Assembly: GCF_028289855.1 (NCBI RefSeq)
Contig: NZ_JAQGKZ010000048.1
Coordinates: 1-39,105, forward strand
Length of the DNA: 39,105 nucleotides
From: Sphingomonas bacterium
GTDB lineage: Bacteria; Pseudomonadota; Alphaproteobacteria; Sphingomonadales; Sphingomonadaceae
Direction of reading: 5' to 3'
Shown here: piece after piece, positions 1-10,040 of the stretch
Layout: each line of letters opens with the position of its first letter
How positions within the stretch are numbered: the stretch's first letter is position 1
Program-made: the position numbers and the translations under genes
The notes under the pieces: model-generated
The model's input: the letters and a program-made list of their open reading frames with translations, nothing else
Told to the model about the DNA's origin: nothing
The model's database searches: none

Positions 1-660
1 CGCATAGGCATCCAGCCGCCCCTGCCGCGTCTCGGCATAGCCGATATGCTCGGTCAGCGATACGACGCCCCACGGCGCGCTGTGCCAGTCGAGCACGCGC
101 GGGATGGCGGGTTTGGTATCGACCAGCACCAATTCGGTCGATCCGCCGCCGATATCGAAGATCAACGCCGGATCCTCACCCGGTTCGATCAGCGCATGGC
201 AGCCGAGCACCGCCAGCCGCGCTTCCTCCTCGGCGGAGATGATGTCGAGCCGGATCCCGGTCTCGCGCCACGCGCGGTCGATGAAATCGGCGCCGTTGGC
301 GGCCTGACGGCAGGCCTCGGTCGCGACCGAGCGCGACACGAGCACGTTGCGACGGCGAAGCTTGTCCGAACAGACCCGAAGCGCGGCGATGGTGCGGTCG
401 ATCGCCGCGTCGGACAGCCGCCCGCTCGACGCCAGCCCCTCGCCCAGCCGGACGATCCGCGAGAATGCGTCGACCACCGCGAATCCGTCGCCCTGCGGCC
501 GCGCGATCAGCAAGCGGCAATTGTTGGTACCGAGGTCGAGCGCGGCATAATGCGGCGCGTCGTTCCAGCGCTTTTTGGGCGGGAGCGCCGGACGGGTCGT
601 CGCCGGGCCCTGGGGCGCGGCGCCATGCCGGTGCGGCATTGGTGCGGGATGATCTCCCAT
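1..660 (-). CDS. Ppx/GppA family exopolyphosphatase/phosphatase, partial (C-terminus outside window)
   Basis: Hydrolyses polyphosphate or the guanosine pentaphosphate (p)ppGpp precursor in the cytoplasm; which of the two cannot be told from sequence. The reverse strand reads open from the ATG at 660 to the window edge (220 codons). After a Pro/His-rich N-terminal tail of about 40 residues comes the phosphate-1 loop of the ASKHA fold (AALDLGTNNCRLLIA), then the conserved EEEARLA segment and the phosphate-2 motif DIGGGSTELV, then the SLTEH motif typical of the family. The family is usually at least 300 residues, so about a third is missing at the edge. The ATG at 660 is the only Met ahead of the conserved core apart from one seven codons later; the tail before the core could mean a slightly different start. 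Confidence 0.9.
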   Translation of the reverse strand, partial: MGDHPAPMPHRHGAAPQGPATTRPALPPKKRWNDAPHYAALDLGTNNCRLLIARPQGDGFAVVDAFSRIVRLGEGLASSGRLSDAAIDRTIAALRVCSDKLRRRNVLVSRSVATEACRQAANGADFIDRAWRETGIRLDIISAEEEARLAVLGCHALIEPGEDPALIFDIGGGSTELVLVDTKPAIPRVLDWHSAPWGVVSLTEHIGYAETRQGRLDAYA

Positions 661-756
661 GCCGGTGTTCTTTATGTTCTTGCGGTCCGGCCCAAAGCCC
701 TCCGCTGCTTGGCGTCGGGACTAGCGCAATCGGCGTGACGCGACAAGCGCGGGGCC

Positions 757-785
757 TTGACCCGTTCGGCGCCCTTGCCTAGAGC
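757..785 (+). promoter_or_regulatory. Putative housekeeping (sigma-70) promoter of tRNA-Gln
   Basis: A -35 hexamer TTGACC (757-762) is followed after exactly 17 bases by TAGAGC (780-785), and the tRNA begins 12 bases after the -10. TTGAC with a 17-base spacer is the usual form of strong stable-RNA promoters in alphaproteobacteria. The -10 is a weak match, so this rests mainly on the -35, the spacing and the position. Confidence 0.5.
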
Positions 786-797
786 GCGGCCCGCTGC

Positions 798-871
798 TGC
801 CCGATCCTCTAATGGTAAGAGAGCGGACTCTGACTCCGTCAATCAAGGTTCGAATCCTTGTCGGGCATCCA
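798..871 (+). tRNA. tRNA-Gln (anticodon CTG)
   Basis: A full cloverleaf can be folded by eye. The acceptor stem TGCCCGA pairs perfectly with TCGGGCA (861-867). The anticodon stem GCGGA/TCCGT closes a seven-base loop CTCTGAC, giving anticodon CTG, which reads CAG (Gln). The T arm is CAAGG-TTCGAAT-CCTTG. The CCA end is encoded (869-871). Length is 74 bases. It lies alone between a minus-strand phosphatase gene and the 3' end of a minus-strand membrane protein gene. Confidence 0.96.
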
Positions 872-882
872 GCTTTTCCCGA

Positions 883-1683
883 TCAGGCGAAGATGTCGCT
901 GAGCGACTCGCCGATCGCGCCTTCTTTCCATTCGCGCAGCTCGACATAGAGCGCGGTCGGGATCGCCGAGGCGAACACCGTCGTGACCGTCGCGATCAGA
1001 CCCTGCACGATCAAAAACGCGATCGGCAGGCCGTCCTGCACCGCCCGGGCGAGGCCCTGTACGCCGTAGATCGCGACCATCGCCGCGCCCGACACCATCG
1101 TCGCGCCGATCAGGACCACCCAGACGATCAGCATCAGCGCGAAGATCGAGCCCTTGGCGCCGCTGGTCAGTTCGCTGCTGCGGCTGAGCGATCCGATCAC
1201 GCCGTGGCGCTCGACCACGACGACCGGGCCCACCACCGACCACATCAGATAGAGGATCACGCCGGGGACGATCAGCAGCAGGAAGCCCAAACTGATGCCC
1301 AGCCCACCCAGGATCGCGACACCGAGCAGCGGCAGCGCGCGGCGCAGGCCGGTGCCGAGGCATTCGCCAAGCGTTGCGCGATCGCCCTCGGCCGCGGTCA
1401 TCGTCGCGCGGACCAGCCCGCCCTGAACGATCAGGTTGAGCACCATGTTGGCGAGCGCCGACAGTGCCAGGATGATAAAATAGTCGCGTGGGCGCAACGC
1501 CCCGGTCCGCAACGGTTCGGCCAGCGTCTGTTGATAGTAACTGATCGCGGTCGACGGCAACGCGCCAAACACGAACGCGATCGTCAGCATGACGCCCGGG
1601 TTGCTGCCAATCGCGCTGAACGTGCGCGACAGGATGCGGCCGATCGACACGCTCCGCCCGGTTTGATTGTATTCCGCCGCCAT
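883..1683 (-). CDS. Multi-pass membrane protein, glycerophosphodiester phosphodiesterase membrane-domain/YciC-like
   Basis: A 266-residue integral membrane protein of unknown function. The ATG at 1683 is chosen because GGGGAC sits just upstream as a Shine-Dalgarno site and the protein then starts directly with MAAEYNQ; the frame is open further upstream but that part looks non-coding. Hydrophobic segments occur near residues 30-50, 70-95, 115-150, 180-205 and 215-240. The Gly-rich segment around LLLIVPGVILYLMW and the following ERHGVIGSLSRSSELT are typical of the membrane domain seen in GDPD-linked and YciC/DUF975-like proteins. There is no catalytic phosphodiesterase domain. It is divergent from the DUF4129-MoxR operon, with 127 bases between. 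Confidence 0.72.
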   Translation of the reverse strand: MAAEYNQTGRSVSIGRILSRTFSAIGSNPGVMLTIAFVFGALPSTAISYYQQTLAEPLRTGALRPRDYFIILALSALANMVLNLIVQGGLVRATMTAAEGDRATLGECLGTGLRRALPLLGVAILGGLGISLGFLLLIVPGVILYLMWSVVGPVVVVERHGVIGSLSRSSELTSGAKGSIFALMLIVWVVLIGATMVSGAAMVAIYGVQGLARAVQDGLPIAFLIVQGLIATVTTVFASAIPTALYVELREWKEGAIGESLSDIFA

Positions 1684-1810
1684 GACCGTCCCCTTTGTCC
1701 CGGCGCAGAGACTGGCGCGCAGGTTCGTCCCTGTCCAGAGCATCTTAGCGGTTGCGCGGGCACCACCATCCGGTAAGCATCGTGCCCGTGAAGCCGGGGG
1801 TTGGAATTGC

Positions 1811-2509
1811 GTGAGCGGGGGTAACGAGCAAGCGGTCGCTGCGGCGCAGCGCCTGGCCGACGCGCATCGCGCGTTGCGCGACGATCCGGCGATGCAGTTC
1901 AGGATGGGCCCGGCGCCAATGCCCAAGCCGTTCGAAGTGCCCGGCTGGCTGCGCTGGTTGGCCGATGTTTTGAGACCCGTCGGCCGTTTCTTCCAATGGA
2001 TCACCAGCCTGATGCCGGCGGCACCGCTTGCGCAGATCCTGTTATGGTCGGTGATCGTTATTCTGGCGCTGACGCTGGCCTGGCTGATCGTCGACCGCAT
2101 CCGTTCGGGCGAGTGGCGCACGCCACTCCGCCGCAAGCGCGCGCGGCAAGTCGCGGTCGAGAACGCCGAGCAGGAATGGGCACCCGATTTCGCGCCGGCG
2201 CGGGCGTGGCTGGATGAGGCCGACGCGCTGGCCGCCCGCGGGCTCTACGCCGAGGCCGTGCATCACCTGCTGTTCCGCTCGGTCGAGGACATCCAGCGCC
2301 GCCGCCCGCGCGTCGTCCGGCCTTCGCTGACCAGCCGCGAGCTGTCCTCCGCCGCCGGCATCCCGGCGGTCGCGCGCGAACTGTTCGCGCGGATCGCCGG
2401 CTATGTCGAAAGCAGCCTGTTCGGCGGGCGGGCGGTCGTCGCCAACGACTGGATCAAGGCGCGCGCCGCCTATACCGACTTCGCGCTGCCGGGGCAGTGG
2501 AAGGCATGA
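1811..2509 (+). CDS. DUF4129 domain-containing membrane protein
   Basis: A 232-residue protein. One membrane segment lies near residues 75-100 (ILLWSVIVILALTLAWLIV), followed by a basic stretch and a cytoplasmic C-terminal domain with the DUF4129 pattern: an alpha-helical region with GLYAEAVHHLLFRSVEDI, then a SLTSRELSS-like turn and FARIAGYVESSLFGG. DUF4129 is often found at the C-terminus of bacterial transglutaminase-like proteins and in MoxR operons; its biochemical role is unknown. Start: GTG at 1811, preceded by a GGGGG tract about 10 bases upstream; codons further upstream in the frame look like the divergent promoter region. First gene of the operon, overlapping the next by 4 bases (ATGA). 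Confidence 0.8.
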   Translation: MSGGNEQAVAAAQRLADAHRALRDDPAMQFRMGPAPMPKPFEVPGWLRWLADVLRPVGRFFQWITSLMPAAPLAQILLWSVIVILALTLAWLIVDRIRSGEWRTPLRRKRARQVAVENAEQEWAPDFAPARAWLDEADALAARGLYAEAVHHLLFRSVEDIQRRRPRVVRPSLTSRELSSAAGIPAVARELFARIAGYVESSLFGGRAVVANDWIKARAAYTDFALPGQWKA

Positions 2510-3719
2510 GCGACGTCGCGATCGGCCGCGCTAGCGATGGCGGCGGCGAGCTGTTCCGGCTGCGCACAATCATCATCCTGGTGTGCGTCGGGGTCACCGC
2601 GTTCGCCGCGATGCTGATCGCCACAGCCTATGCACCGGGCACGACGCCGAAGGGCGATGGCGCGGCGCACGCTTTGTCCAATTCGGCTGTCGGCTATAGC
2701 GGGATCATCCGCCTCACCCAGGCCGCCGGGTACGACACACGCGTGATCCGCGACGACGATGGGCTCGACGGGCGCGGGTTGCTGGTGGTGACCCCCCAAA
2801 CCGCCGACACGCCAATGGGCGATATCATCGCGCGCCGGGTAAAGCTGCCGACAATGGTGGTGCTGCCCAAGTGGGCGACGATCGCCGACAAAGCGCATCC
2901 TGGTTGGGTGAACTATCTCGCTTTGCTCCCGCCGAGCGAGCCCTACGGTGTGCTCGCGCCGGTCAACAAGCTGACGATCGTGCGCACCAAGAGCGGCGGG
3001 CGGCCATTGACCGCCACCGGCTTCCTCACCGACAGCGACATCGCGATCGCCGCGCCGCGCCCGCTCCAGACGATGACGGGCGCCAATCTGCACCCGCTCC
3101 TCACCGACAGCGAGGGCCGGATCGTGCTCGGCCAGATCGGCGAAGGGCCGTTCTACGTGCTCGCGGATGGCGATCTGTTGTCGAACATGGGAATGCGCGA
3201 CGCGGGCAACGCGCAATCGGCGGTCGAACTGCTCAACCAGCTCAATGTCGAGAACGAGCCGATCTCGTTCGACGTCACGCTGGTCGGCCTCGGGCGCCAG
3301 CCTAACCCGTTGCGGCTGGCGTTCGATCCGCCTTTCCTGGCGATGACGCTGACCCTGGTGGCGGCGATGCTGCTCGCCGGATGGCAAGCGTTCGTGCGGT
3401 TCGGACCCGCGGTGCGCCGCGAGCGCGCGATCGCGTTCGGCAAGGCGGCGTTGGTCGACAATTCGGCGATGCTGATCCGCAAAGCGCGGCGTCAGGCGCG
3501 ACTCGGCGGGCGTTATGTCGAGACGATCCGCGAGCGCGCGGTGACCGCGTTCGGCGTGCCGTCGCGACTGCGGGGGCAAGCGATCGACGCCTATCTTGAT
3601 AAATTGAGCGGCCGCGCGAAGTTCAGCGACCTCGCGCAAGCCGCCGAACAAGCATCCGACAAGAACAGCCTGGTCGCCGCCGCGCAGGCACTACACGATT
3701 GGGCGAAGGAGAAAGCCAA

Positions 3720-3723
<4 letters not shown>
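2506..3723 (+). CDS. DUF4350 domain-containing protein
   Basis: A 405-residue protein. An N-terminal membrane helix at about residues 23-45 is followed by a large extracytoplasmic domain of the DUF4350 kind (sequence around [39 protein letters not shown] in pattern, a GATase-like Rossmann fold). A second membrane helix lies near residues 268-292 ([20 protein letters not shown]), and a basic cytoplasmic tail follows. The ATG at 2506 overlaps the previous stop and has GGAAGG immediately upstream. DUF4350 proteins routinely neighbour MoxR ATPases and DUF58 proteins, and the same order is seen here. Function unknown; a periplasmic sensing or substrate-presenting role is inference from topology. 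Confidence 0.82.
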
Positions 3724-4676
<953 letters not shown>

Positions 4677-4687
4677 TAGTCCAAACC

Positions 4688-4819
4688 TTACTCCCCTCCC
4701 TCTCAGGGAGGGGCCGGGGGTGGGTGGCCGTATCGCGATACGGAGAGGTCGAACTGTCGGCCCGCGTAACGCCAGGCCTCCACCCACCCCTGACCCCTCC
4801 CTGGAAGGGAGGGGAATAA
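4688..4819. repeat. Long inverted repeat element (family A) inside the MoxR-DUF58 operon
   Basis: Two arms of about 40 bases (4688-4727 and 4780-4819) are reverse complements with only a few mismatches. Each arm has its own internal palindrome of the CCCCTCCCT-AGGGAGGGG type followed by a GGGGTGGGTGG tract. The 52-base centre contains the palindrome TATCGCGATA (4731-4740). The element occupies nearly the whole gap between moxR and the DUF58 gene. The purine-rich end of the right arm (GGGAGGGG, 4807-4814) is positioned to act as the ribosome binding site for the GTG at 4824. It resembles REP/MITE-type elements that are dispersed in many bacterial genomes. Confidence 0.88.
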
Positions 4820-4823
4820 GGGT

Positions 4824-6140
4824 GTGATCTACCCGACGCGCCTTGCGGTGCTGGCGGCGGCGGCGGGGGCGCCCGTCGCGCTGCTGGTCGCCATGCAGAT
4901 GGCCGATCTTTGGTACGCCGCGCTTGCCTGGCCCGCCTTGGTGCTGGTCGGCGTGCTGGTCGATGCGATCGGCGCGATCGGCGCGCGCGATGTCTCGGTG
5001 ATACTCGCGCTGCCGCGTACCGCGAGCGTCGGCGAGGAGGTCGAGGCGACGGTCACCGTGACGATGCCGGGGCGTGGCGCCCCACGCCGCGCCGAGGTGG
5101 CGATCGCGAGCGATGCGCTGGTCGATTTGGTCGACGACGGACGCGCGACCGTCAGCCTCGACAAAGGGCGCGGCGCGGTCGTGCTCCCCGTCGAGACGCG
5201 GCGGCGCGGCACCGCGCGGTTCGGGCAGGTATGGGTGCGCTGGCGAGGGCCGCTCGGGCTCGCGTGGAAGGGCAAGCGCGTCGCCAGCGACGCGAGCCTG
5301 GCGATCCTGCCGGACATTCGCCCGGTCCACGAACGCGGCGCGCGGATTTTCCAGCGCCATGCGCTGCAAGGCTTGATGACGCAGCTCGACCGCGGCGACG
5401 GCACCGATTTCGACACATTGGTCGAATTCCGATCGGGGATGGACCGCCGCGCGATCGACTGGAAGCAGTCGGCGCGTCACCTCAAGCTCCATGCCAAGGA
5501 ATATCGCACCGAGCGCAACAATCAGATCGTCTTCGCGGTCGATTCGGGGCGCCAGATGTCGGAGCCGGTGGCGGGCGTGCCGCGGATCGACCGCGCGGTG
5601 GCGGCGATGCTGCTGACCGGCTGGGTCGCGCTCAAGCTTGGCGACCGTGTCGCGCTGCATTCGTTCGATTCGCGCCCGCGCATCGCCAGCGGGCTGATCT
5701 CCGGCGCGGGCGCGTTCCCCGAACTCCAGCGGCTCGCCGCGCGGATCGATTATTCGGGCGACGAGACCAATTACACCTATGCGCTGACTACGCTCGCCGC
5801 GCGACTGACGCGGCGCTCGATGATCGTCCTGTTCACCGAGTTCACCGACCTGACCAGCGCCGACTTCATGATCCGCGCGACGGCTCGGCTGGCGCAGACG
5901 CATTTGCTGATGGTGGTCGTGCTGCGCGACGAGGAGCTCGAGGCGATCGTCGACCGCGCGCCGCGTACGTCGGACGATATTACGCGCGCGGTCACCGCCG
6001 CCGCGTTGCTCAAGGACCGGCTGCTCGCGCTGACCCGGCTGCGGCATCTCGGCGCGCACGTCATCGAGAGCGAATATGACAAGGTCGGCGACTGGCTGGT
6101 CCAGGGCTATGTCGATTTGAAGCGGAGGAATTTGCTGTGA
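4824..6140 (+). CDS. DUF58 domain-containing protein
   Basis: A 438-residue protein. Two hydrophobic stretches at residues 5-25 and 29-53 form an N-terminal membrane anchor. A beta-rich domain follows (about 58-165). The DUF58 signature is at residues 200-217 (EFRSGMDRRAIDWKQSAR), then a VWA-like fold with a degenerate MIDAS (VFAVDSGRQMS, 236-246). DUF58 proteins are the standard partners of MoxR ATPases. The GTG at 4824 is used here because the frame begins there, immediately after the repeat. It overlaps the next gene by 4 bases (GTGA). Confidence 0.9.
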   Translation: MIYPTRLAVLAAAAGAPVALLVAMQMADLWYAALAWPALVLVGVLVDAIGAIGARDVSVILALPRTASVGEEVEATVTVTMPGRGAPRRAEVAIASDALVDLVDDGRATVSLDKGRGAVVLPVETRRRGTARFGQVWVRWRGPLGLAWKGKRVASDASLAILPDIRPVHERGARIFQRHALQGLMTQLDRGDGTDFDTLVEFRSGMDRRAIDWKQSARHLKLHAKEYRTERNNQIVFAVDSGRQMSEPVAGVPRIDRAVAAMLLTGWVALKLGDRVALHSFDSRPRIASGLISGAGAFPELQRLAARIDYSGDETNYTYALTTLAARLTRRSMIVLFTEFTDLTSADFMIRATARLAQTHLLMVVVLRDEELEAIVDRAPRTSDDITRAVTAAALLKDRLLALTRLRHLGAHVIESEYDKVGDWLVQGYVDLKRRNLL

Positions 6141-7168
6141 CCGCTTTCGTCGAGAGCCGCGTGCCGATCGTCAACGCGACTCGCTTCCGCGCGGCGCACG
6201 AGGCCGATTGGGAACGGCTCGACAAGATCGTCAGCGCGATCGAGAAGCGCGGCGTGCGTGGCGTGCCCGAACAGGCGCTGCTGGTGCTCCCGGTGCTCTA
6301 CCGCTCGACGCTGTCGTCGCTGTCGGTCGCGCGCGAGACTTCGCTCGACAAGAGCCTGGTCGCCTATCTCGAACAGCTTTGCACGCGCGCCTATTTCCAG
6401 ATCTACGGCGTCCCGACCTCCGCCTTGCGCCAGCTCGGCCATTTCTTCGCACGCAGCTGGCCGCGCGCGGTGCAGGCATTGTGGAAGGAGACGCTGGTCG
6501 CGTTCATCCTGACCGCGGCGGGGGCGATCGTCGCCTACCTGCTGGTGCGCAACAATCCGAGCTGGTTCTATATCCTGTTCCCCGACGGCATGGCGCAGGG
6601 CCGCGACCCGACCGCGACCGCTGCCTTCCTGAAGAACACGTTGTACGACGGCGGCGGCCCGGAAGCCGGGCAAAGCGCGCTGGCGCTGTTCGCGTCGTTC
6701 CTGTTCACCCATAACGCGCAGATCGCGATCACATCGTTCGCGCTGGGGTTCGCGTTCTGCGTGCCGACCGCCGGCCTCATCGTCTACAACGGGCTGATGC
6801 TGGGCGCATTGGTCGAGGTCTTCGCATCCAAGGGGCTGGCGTACGGCTTCATCGGCTGGCTGATGATCCACGGCACGACCGAATTGTTCGCGATCATGAT
6901 CTCGGGCGCGGCGGGGTTCCGCATCGGGCTGGCTTTGGCCTTTCCCGGGCGCCAGTCGCGCGCCGACGCGGCGGTCGCGGCGGGGCGGTCGGCGGCGGTC
7001 GCGATGGGCGGGACGGTCGTGATGCTGGCGGTCGCCGGGTTGCTCGAAGGGATCGGGCGCCAGACCGTCACGTCGGACACCGCGCGCTACGCAATCGGCG
7101 GCGGGATGCTGCTCGGCTGGTTGCTCTATTTCTATTGGCCGCGGAGGGACGATGGCGCGGTCGCGTAA
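6137..7168 (+). CDS. Stage II sporulation protein M family membrane protein (SpoIIM-like)
   Basis: A 343-residue protein. The first 115 residues are soluble and charged. Several membrane helices follow: near 120-140 (ETLVAFILTAAGAIVAYLLV), 185-210, 212-235, 240-265, 290-310 and 320-338. The block FLFTHNAQIAITSFALGFAF with YNGLMLGALVEVF and a GTTELFAI motif is characteristic of SpoIIM. In spore formers SpoIIM belongs to the engulfment peptidoglycan machinery; this organism shows no sign of sporulation, and homologues are common in Gram-negative MoxR-DUF58 operons. The GTG start overlaps the DUF58 stop; the 3' end overlaps the RDD gene by 17 bases. Confidence 0.87.
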   Translation: MTAFVESRVPIVNATRFRAAHEADWERLDKIVSAIEKRGVRGVPEQALLVLPVLYRSTLSSLSVARETSLDKSLVAYLEQLCTRAYFQIYGVPTSALRQLGHFFARSWPRAVQALWKETLVAFILTAAGAIVAYLLVRNNPSWFYILFPDGMAQGRDPTATAAFLKNTLYDGGGPEAGQSALALFASFLFTHNAQIAITSFALGFAFCVPTAGLIVYNGLMLGALVEVFASKGLAYGFIGWLMIHGTTELFAIMISGAAGFRIGLALAFPGRQSRADAAVAAGRSAAVAMGGTVVMLAVAGLLEGIGRQTVTSDTARYAIGGGMLLGWLLYFYWPRRDDGAVA

Positions 7169-8039
7169 ACCCCGGCCTACCGGCAACCCGTTCCGGCGCA
7201 GCTTCGTCACGCCCGAGGGCGTCGATCTGCGGATCGAGCTCGGTTCCGCCGGCGCGCGCGCGGGCGCGTTCATGCTCGACCTGCTGCTGATGCTGGTCGT
7301 GCTGATCGTCGGCTCGGTCGTCATCGGCTTGACCGCCTTCGCGGCGCGGTCGGTGCTGATGGGCGGATTATGGCTGATCGGGTTCTTCTTCCTGCGCAAT
7401 TTCTGGTTCACGCTGTTCGAGATGGGCGGGCGCGGCGCGACACCCGGCAAGCGCATCGTCGGCCTGCGCGTCGTCGCGCGCGACGGGTCGCGGCTGACCG
7501 GCGGCGCGGTAATCGCGCGCAACGCGATGCGCGAGATCGAATTCTTCCTGCCGATCACCTTCTTCTTCGCGACGATCTTTCAGAGCGGCACCGACAAGAT
7601 GATCTCGCTGGTCGCCTTGGTATGGAGCGGGATTTTCCTGTTCTTCCCATTGTTCAACCGCGACCGCTTGCGCGTCGGCGACTTGCTCGCGGGGACGTGG
7701 GTCGTGCAGCGCGTGCGGGGGAAGCTCGGCCACGATCTCGTCGCTTCGATCGCCGCGAGCGACCAGCCCCGCCGCAACTTCAGCGACCATGCGCTCAGCC
7801 TCTACGGCGAATTCGAATTGCAGACGCTGGAGGAAGTCCTGCGCAACGGCGACACCGACGCGCTGGTGACGGTTGCCGCCGCGATCCGCCGCAAGGCCAA
7901 TCTGCCCGACGATGGGGACGATTACGGCTTCCTGTCGGACTATTACGCGGCGCTGTGCGCACGGCTCGAGCGCCAGATGATGGTCGGGTTGCGGCGGGCG
8001 GACAAGTTTTCGGAGGCGACGCGGGACCGCGCGGCCTAG
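7152..8039 (+). CDS. RDD family membrane protein
   Basis: A 295-residue protein. The RDD signature is in the first membrane helix (ARAGAFMLDLLLMLV, about residues 35-50), followed by helices near 60-85 and 130-160 and the family's GGRGATPGKRIVGLRVV segment near 95-110. The C-terminal 100 residues are soluble. The ATG at 7152 lies inside the 3' end of the SpoIIM-like gene, implying coupled translation. It is the last gene of the operon; it ends overlapping the 3' end of the convergent thioredoxin gene by 4 bases, so there is no room for a separate terminator. Confidence 0.88.
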   Translation: MARSRKPRPTGNPFRRSFVTPEGVDLRIELGSAGARAGAFMLDLLLMLVVLIVGSVVIGLTAFAARSVLMGGLWLIGFFFLRNFWFTLFEMGGRGATPGKRIVGLRVVARDGSRLTGGAVIARNAMREIEFFLPITFFFATIFQSGTDKMISLVALVWSGIFLFFPLFNRDRLRVGDLLAGTWVVQRVRGKLGHDLVASIAASDQPRRNFSDHALSLYGEFELQTLEEVLRNGDTDALVTVAAAIRRKANLPDDGDDYGFLSDYYAALCARLERQMMVGLRRADKFSEATRDRAA

Positions 8040-8662
8040 TCAGCCTCCGCCAGCAATTCCCGCGCGGTCGGGCTGGTCCAGTCCATCCCGCCGGTCATCC
8101 GCCACACCTCCTTGCCCGACGCGTCGTACAGGATCGTCGTCGGCAGGCTTGGATTGCCGAGCGCGTAGGAGAAGCCGAGCTTGGGGTCGAGATACGGCTT
8201 GAGCGCCTTGAACTTGGCGGCTGCGAAATAGGGAGTCACGGCGGCGGCGCCGTTCAGATCCTGGCTGATCGTCACCACCGGCAATTTGCCCTCGGCGGCG
8301 ATCGTGTCGAGCGCGGGCATCTCGATCTTGCACGGGCCGCACCACGTCGCCCACAAATTGAGCAGGAACGGCTTGCCCGTGAAGCTCGCGAGCGTCAGCT
8401 TTGCCCCGCCCGGGCTCTCGAACGCGGCGGCCGGGGCCGCCTCCCCCTTGTGCTCACGATCGAGCTTGCCGATCACATCGACCCCGTTGTCGGCGGGCGC
8501 GGTGGCTTCGTCCGGGGTCGGCACGCTGGCGTCGGCAATGTTGGCCGCCACGCCGTTCGCTTGCTCGTTCGCGGGCGATTGCCTATCGCAACCGGCGGTC
8601 AGCAGGACTGGCAAGAGGACGGGCAGCAACAGAGTGACTGAGCGCAAGACCACGAACTCCAT
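8036..8662 (-). CDS. TlpA-like thioredoxin-fold lipoprotein (periplasmic thiol-disulfide reductase)
   Basis: A 208-residue protein. The N-terminal hydrophobic segment ends in a lipobox LTAGC with Cys25, so it is probably lipid-anchored on the periplasmic side. A Thr/Pro/Ala-rich linker (about 26-75) precedes a TlpA/ResA-type domain. The active site is WCGPC (Cys108 and Cys111), and a cis-Pro motif LPTTILYD follows. The role is to reduce or isomerise disulfides in exported proteins, for example in cytochrome c maturation. Start: ATG at 8662; an in-frame GTG three codons later is an alternative. With the ATG, this start codon shares two bases with the argH start on the other strand. Confidence 0.9.
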   Translation of the reverse strand: MEFVVLRSVTLLLPVLLPVLLTAGCDRQSPANEQANGVAANIADASVPTPDEATAPADNGVDVIGKLDREHKGEAAPAAAFESPGGAKLTLASFTGKPFLLNLWATWCGPCKIEMPALDTIAAEGKLPVVTISQDLNGAAAVTPYFAAAKFKALKPYLDPKLGFSYALGNPSLPTTILYDASGKEVWRMTGGMDWTSPTARELLAEAD

Positions 8663-10040
8663 GTGGGGGGGACGGTTCGCCGACGGGCCGGCCGCGGTGA
8701 TGCGCGAGATAAATGCGTCGATCCCGTTCGACAAGCGATTGTGGCGGCAGGACGTGGCGGGGTCGAAGGCGCATGCCGCGATGCTGGGCGCGACGGGGAT
8801 TCTGAGCGCGGCGGATGCAGCGACGATCGCCGACGGGCTCGACGCGGTCGCGGCGGATTACGAACGCGACGGGGTGCCCGACGATCTGGCGCTCGAGGAC
8901 ATCCACATGCTGACCGAGGCGCGGCTGGCCGAGAAGATCGGGGCGGTCGCCGGACGGCTGCACACCGCGCGGTCGCGCAACGACCAGGTCGCGACCGATT
9001 TCCGGTTGTGGGTTCGCGACGCGATCGATCAGGTTGGGGCGGCTTTGGGCGCGCTACAGGATGCGCTGATCGCGCGGGCGGACGAGCATGCCGATGCGGT
9101 GATGCCCGGCTTCACGCACCTCCAGTCGGCGCAGCCGGTGACGCTCGGTCATCATCTGATGGCGTATCACGACATGATCGCGCGCGACCGCAGCCGCTTC
9201 GCCGATGCGCGCGCTCGGATGAACCGGAGTCCCTTGGGCGCCGCCGCGCTGGCAGGAACCAGCTTCCCGATCGACCGCGACGCGACGGCCGCTACGCTCG
9301 GCTTCGACGGCCCGACCAGCAACAGCTTGGATTCGGTCAGCGACCGCGATTTCGCGCTCGACTATCTGATGGCGGCGACGCAGTGCGCGCTCCACCTCTC
9401 GCGCCTCGCCGAGGAATTCGTCATCTGGGCGTCGCAGCCGTTCGGGTTCGTCGCGATGTCGGATCAATGGTCGACCGGCAGCTCGATCATGCCGCAAAAG
9501 CGCAACCCCGACGCCGCCGAGCTCGTCCGCGGCCATGCCGGGCGGATCGCGGGGTGCATGACTGCGCTCGTCATCACGATGAAGGGCCTGCCGCTGGCCT
9601 ATTCGAAGGACATGCAGGACGACAAACCACCGGTGTTCGAGGCGCACGACCTGCTTGGCATTTCGATCGCTGCGATGACCGGGATGGTCGAGACCGCGAC
9701 CTTCCGCGCCGACCGGATGCGCGCGCTGGCGGAAAGCGGCTTCGCCACCGCGACCGACCTCGCCGACTGGCTGGTCCGCGAAGCCGGGGTGCCGTTCCGC
9801 GAGGCGCACCACATTACCGGGCGCGCGGTCAAGGCAGCGGAGGATGCCGGCGTGGCGCTCGACGCCGTGCCGATCGAAACGCTCAAGCAAATCGATGCGC
9901 GGATCGACGAACGCGTCTATGACGTGCTGAGCGTCGACGCGTCGGTCGCGAGCCGCACCAGTTTTGGCGGCACCGCGCCGACGAAGGTGCGTGAGGCGAT
10001 TGCGGCGGCGAAGGCCGCGCGCACGGGAGAAGTGAAGTGA
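8661..10040 (+). CDS. argH: Argininosuccinate lyase
   Basis: The last step of arginine synthesis: argininosuccinate to arginine and fumarate. The 459-residue protein begins [11 protein letters not shown], the canonical N-terminus. It has the [13 protein letters not shown] block near residue 107 and the fumarase/aspartase superfamily signature [12 protein letters not shown] (about 273-284) with the catalytic serine loop. A GTG nine codons upstream (8634) is in frame and could be the real start; neither start has a strong Shine-Dalgarno site. It is followed with a 4-base overlap by a small lipoprotein gene and then lysA, an order common in proteobacteria. Confidence 0.95.
   Translation: MWGGRFADGPAAVMREINASIPFDKRLWRQDVAGSKAHAAMLGATGILSAADAATIADGLDAVAADYERDGVPDDLALEDIHMLTEARLAEKIGAVAGRLHTARSRNDQVATDFRLWVRDAIDQVGAALGALQDALIARADEHADAVMPGFTHLQSAQPVTLGHHLMAYHDMIARDRSRFADARARMNRSPLGAAALAGTSFPIDRDATAATLGFDGPTSNSLDSVSDRDFALDYLMAATQCALHLSRLAEEFVIWASQPFGFVAMSDQWSTGSSIMPQKRNPDAAELVRGHAGRIAGCMTALVITMKGLPLAYSKDMQDDKPPVFEAHDLLGISIAAMTGMVETATFRADRMRALAESGFATATDLADWLVREAGVPFREAHHITGRAVKAAEDAGVALDAVPIETLKQIDARIDERVYDVLSVDASVASRTSFGGTAPTKVREAIAAAKAARTGEVK

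Noticed and set aside
883..2136. Longer 417-residue version of the minus-strand membrane protein
   Set aside because: The extra N-terminal part overlaps the divergent DUF4129 gene and has no conserved features; the ATG at 1683 has a good ribosome binding site.
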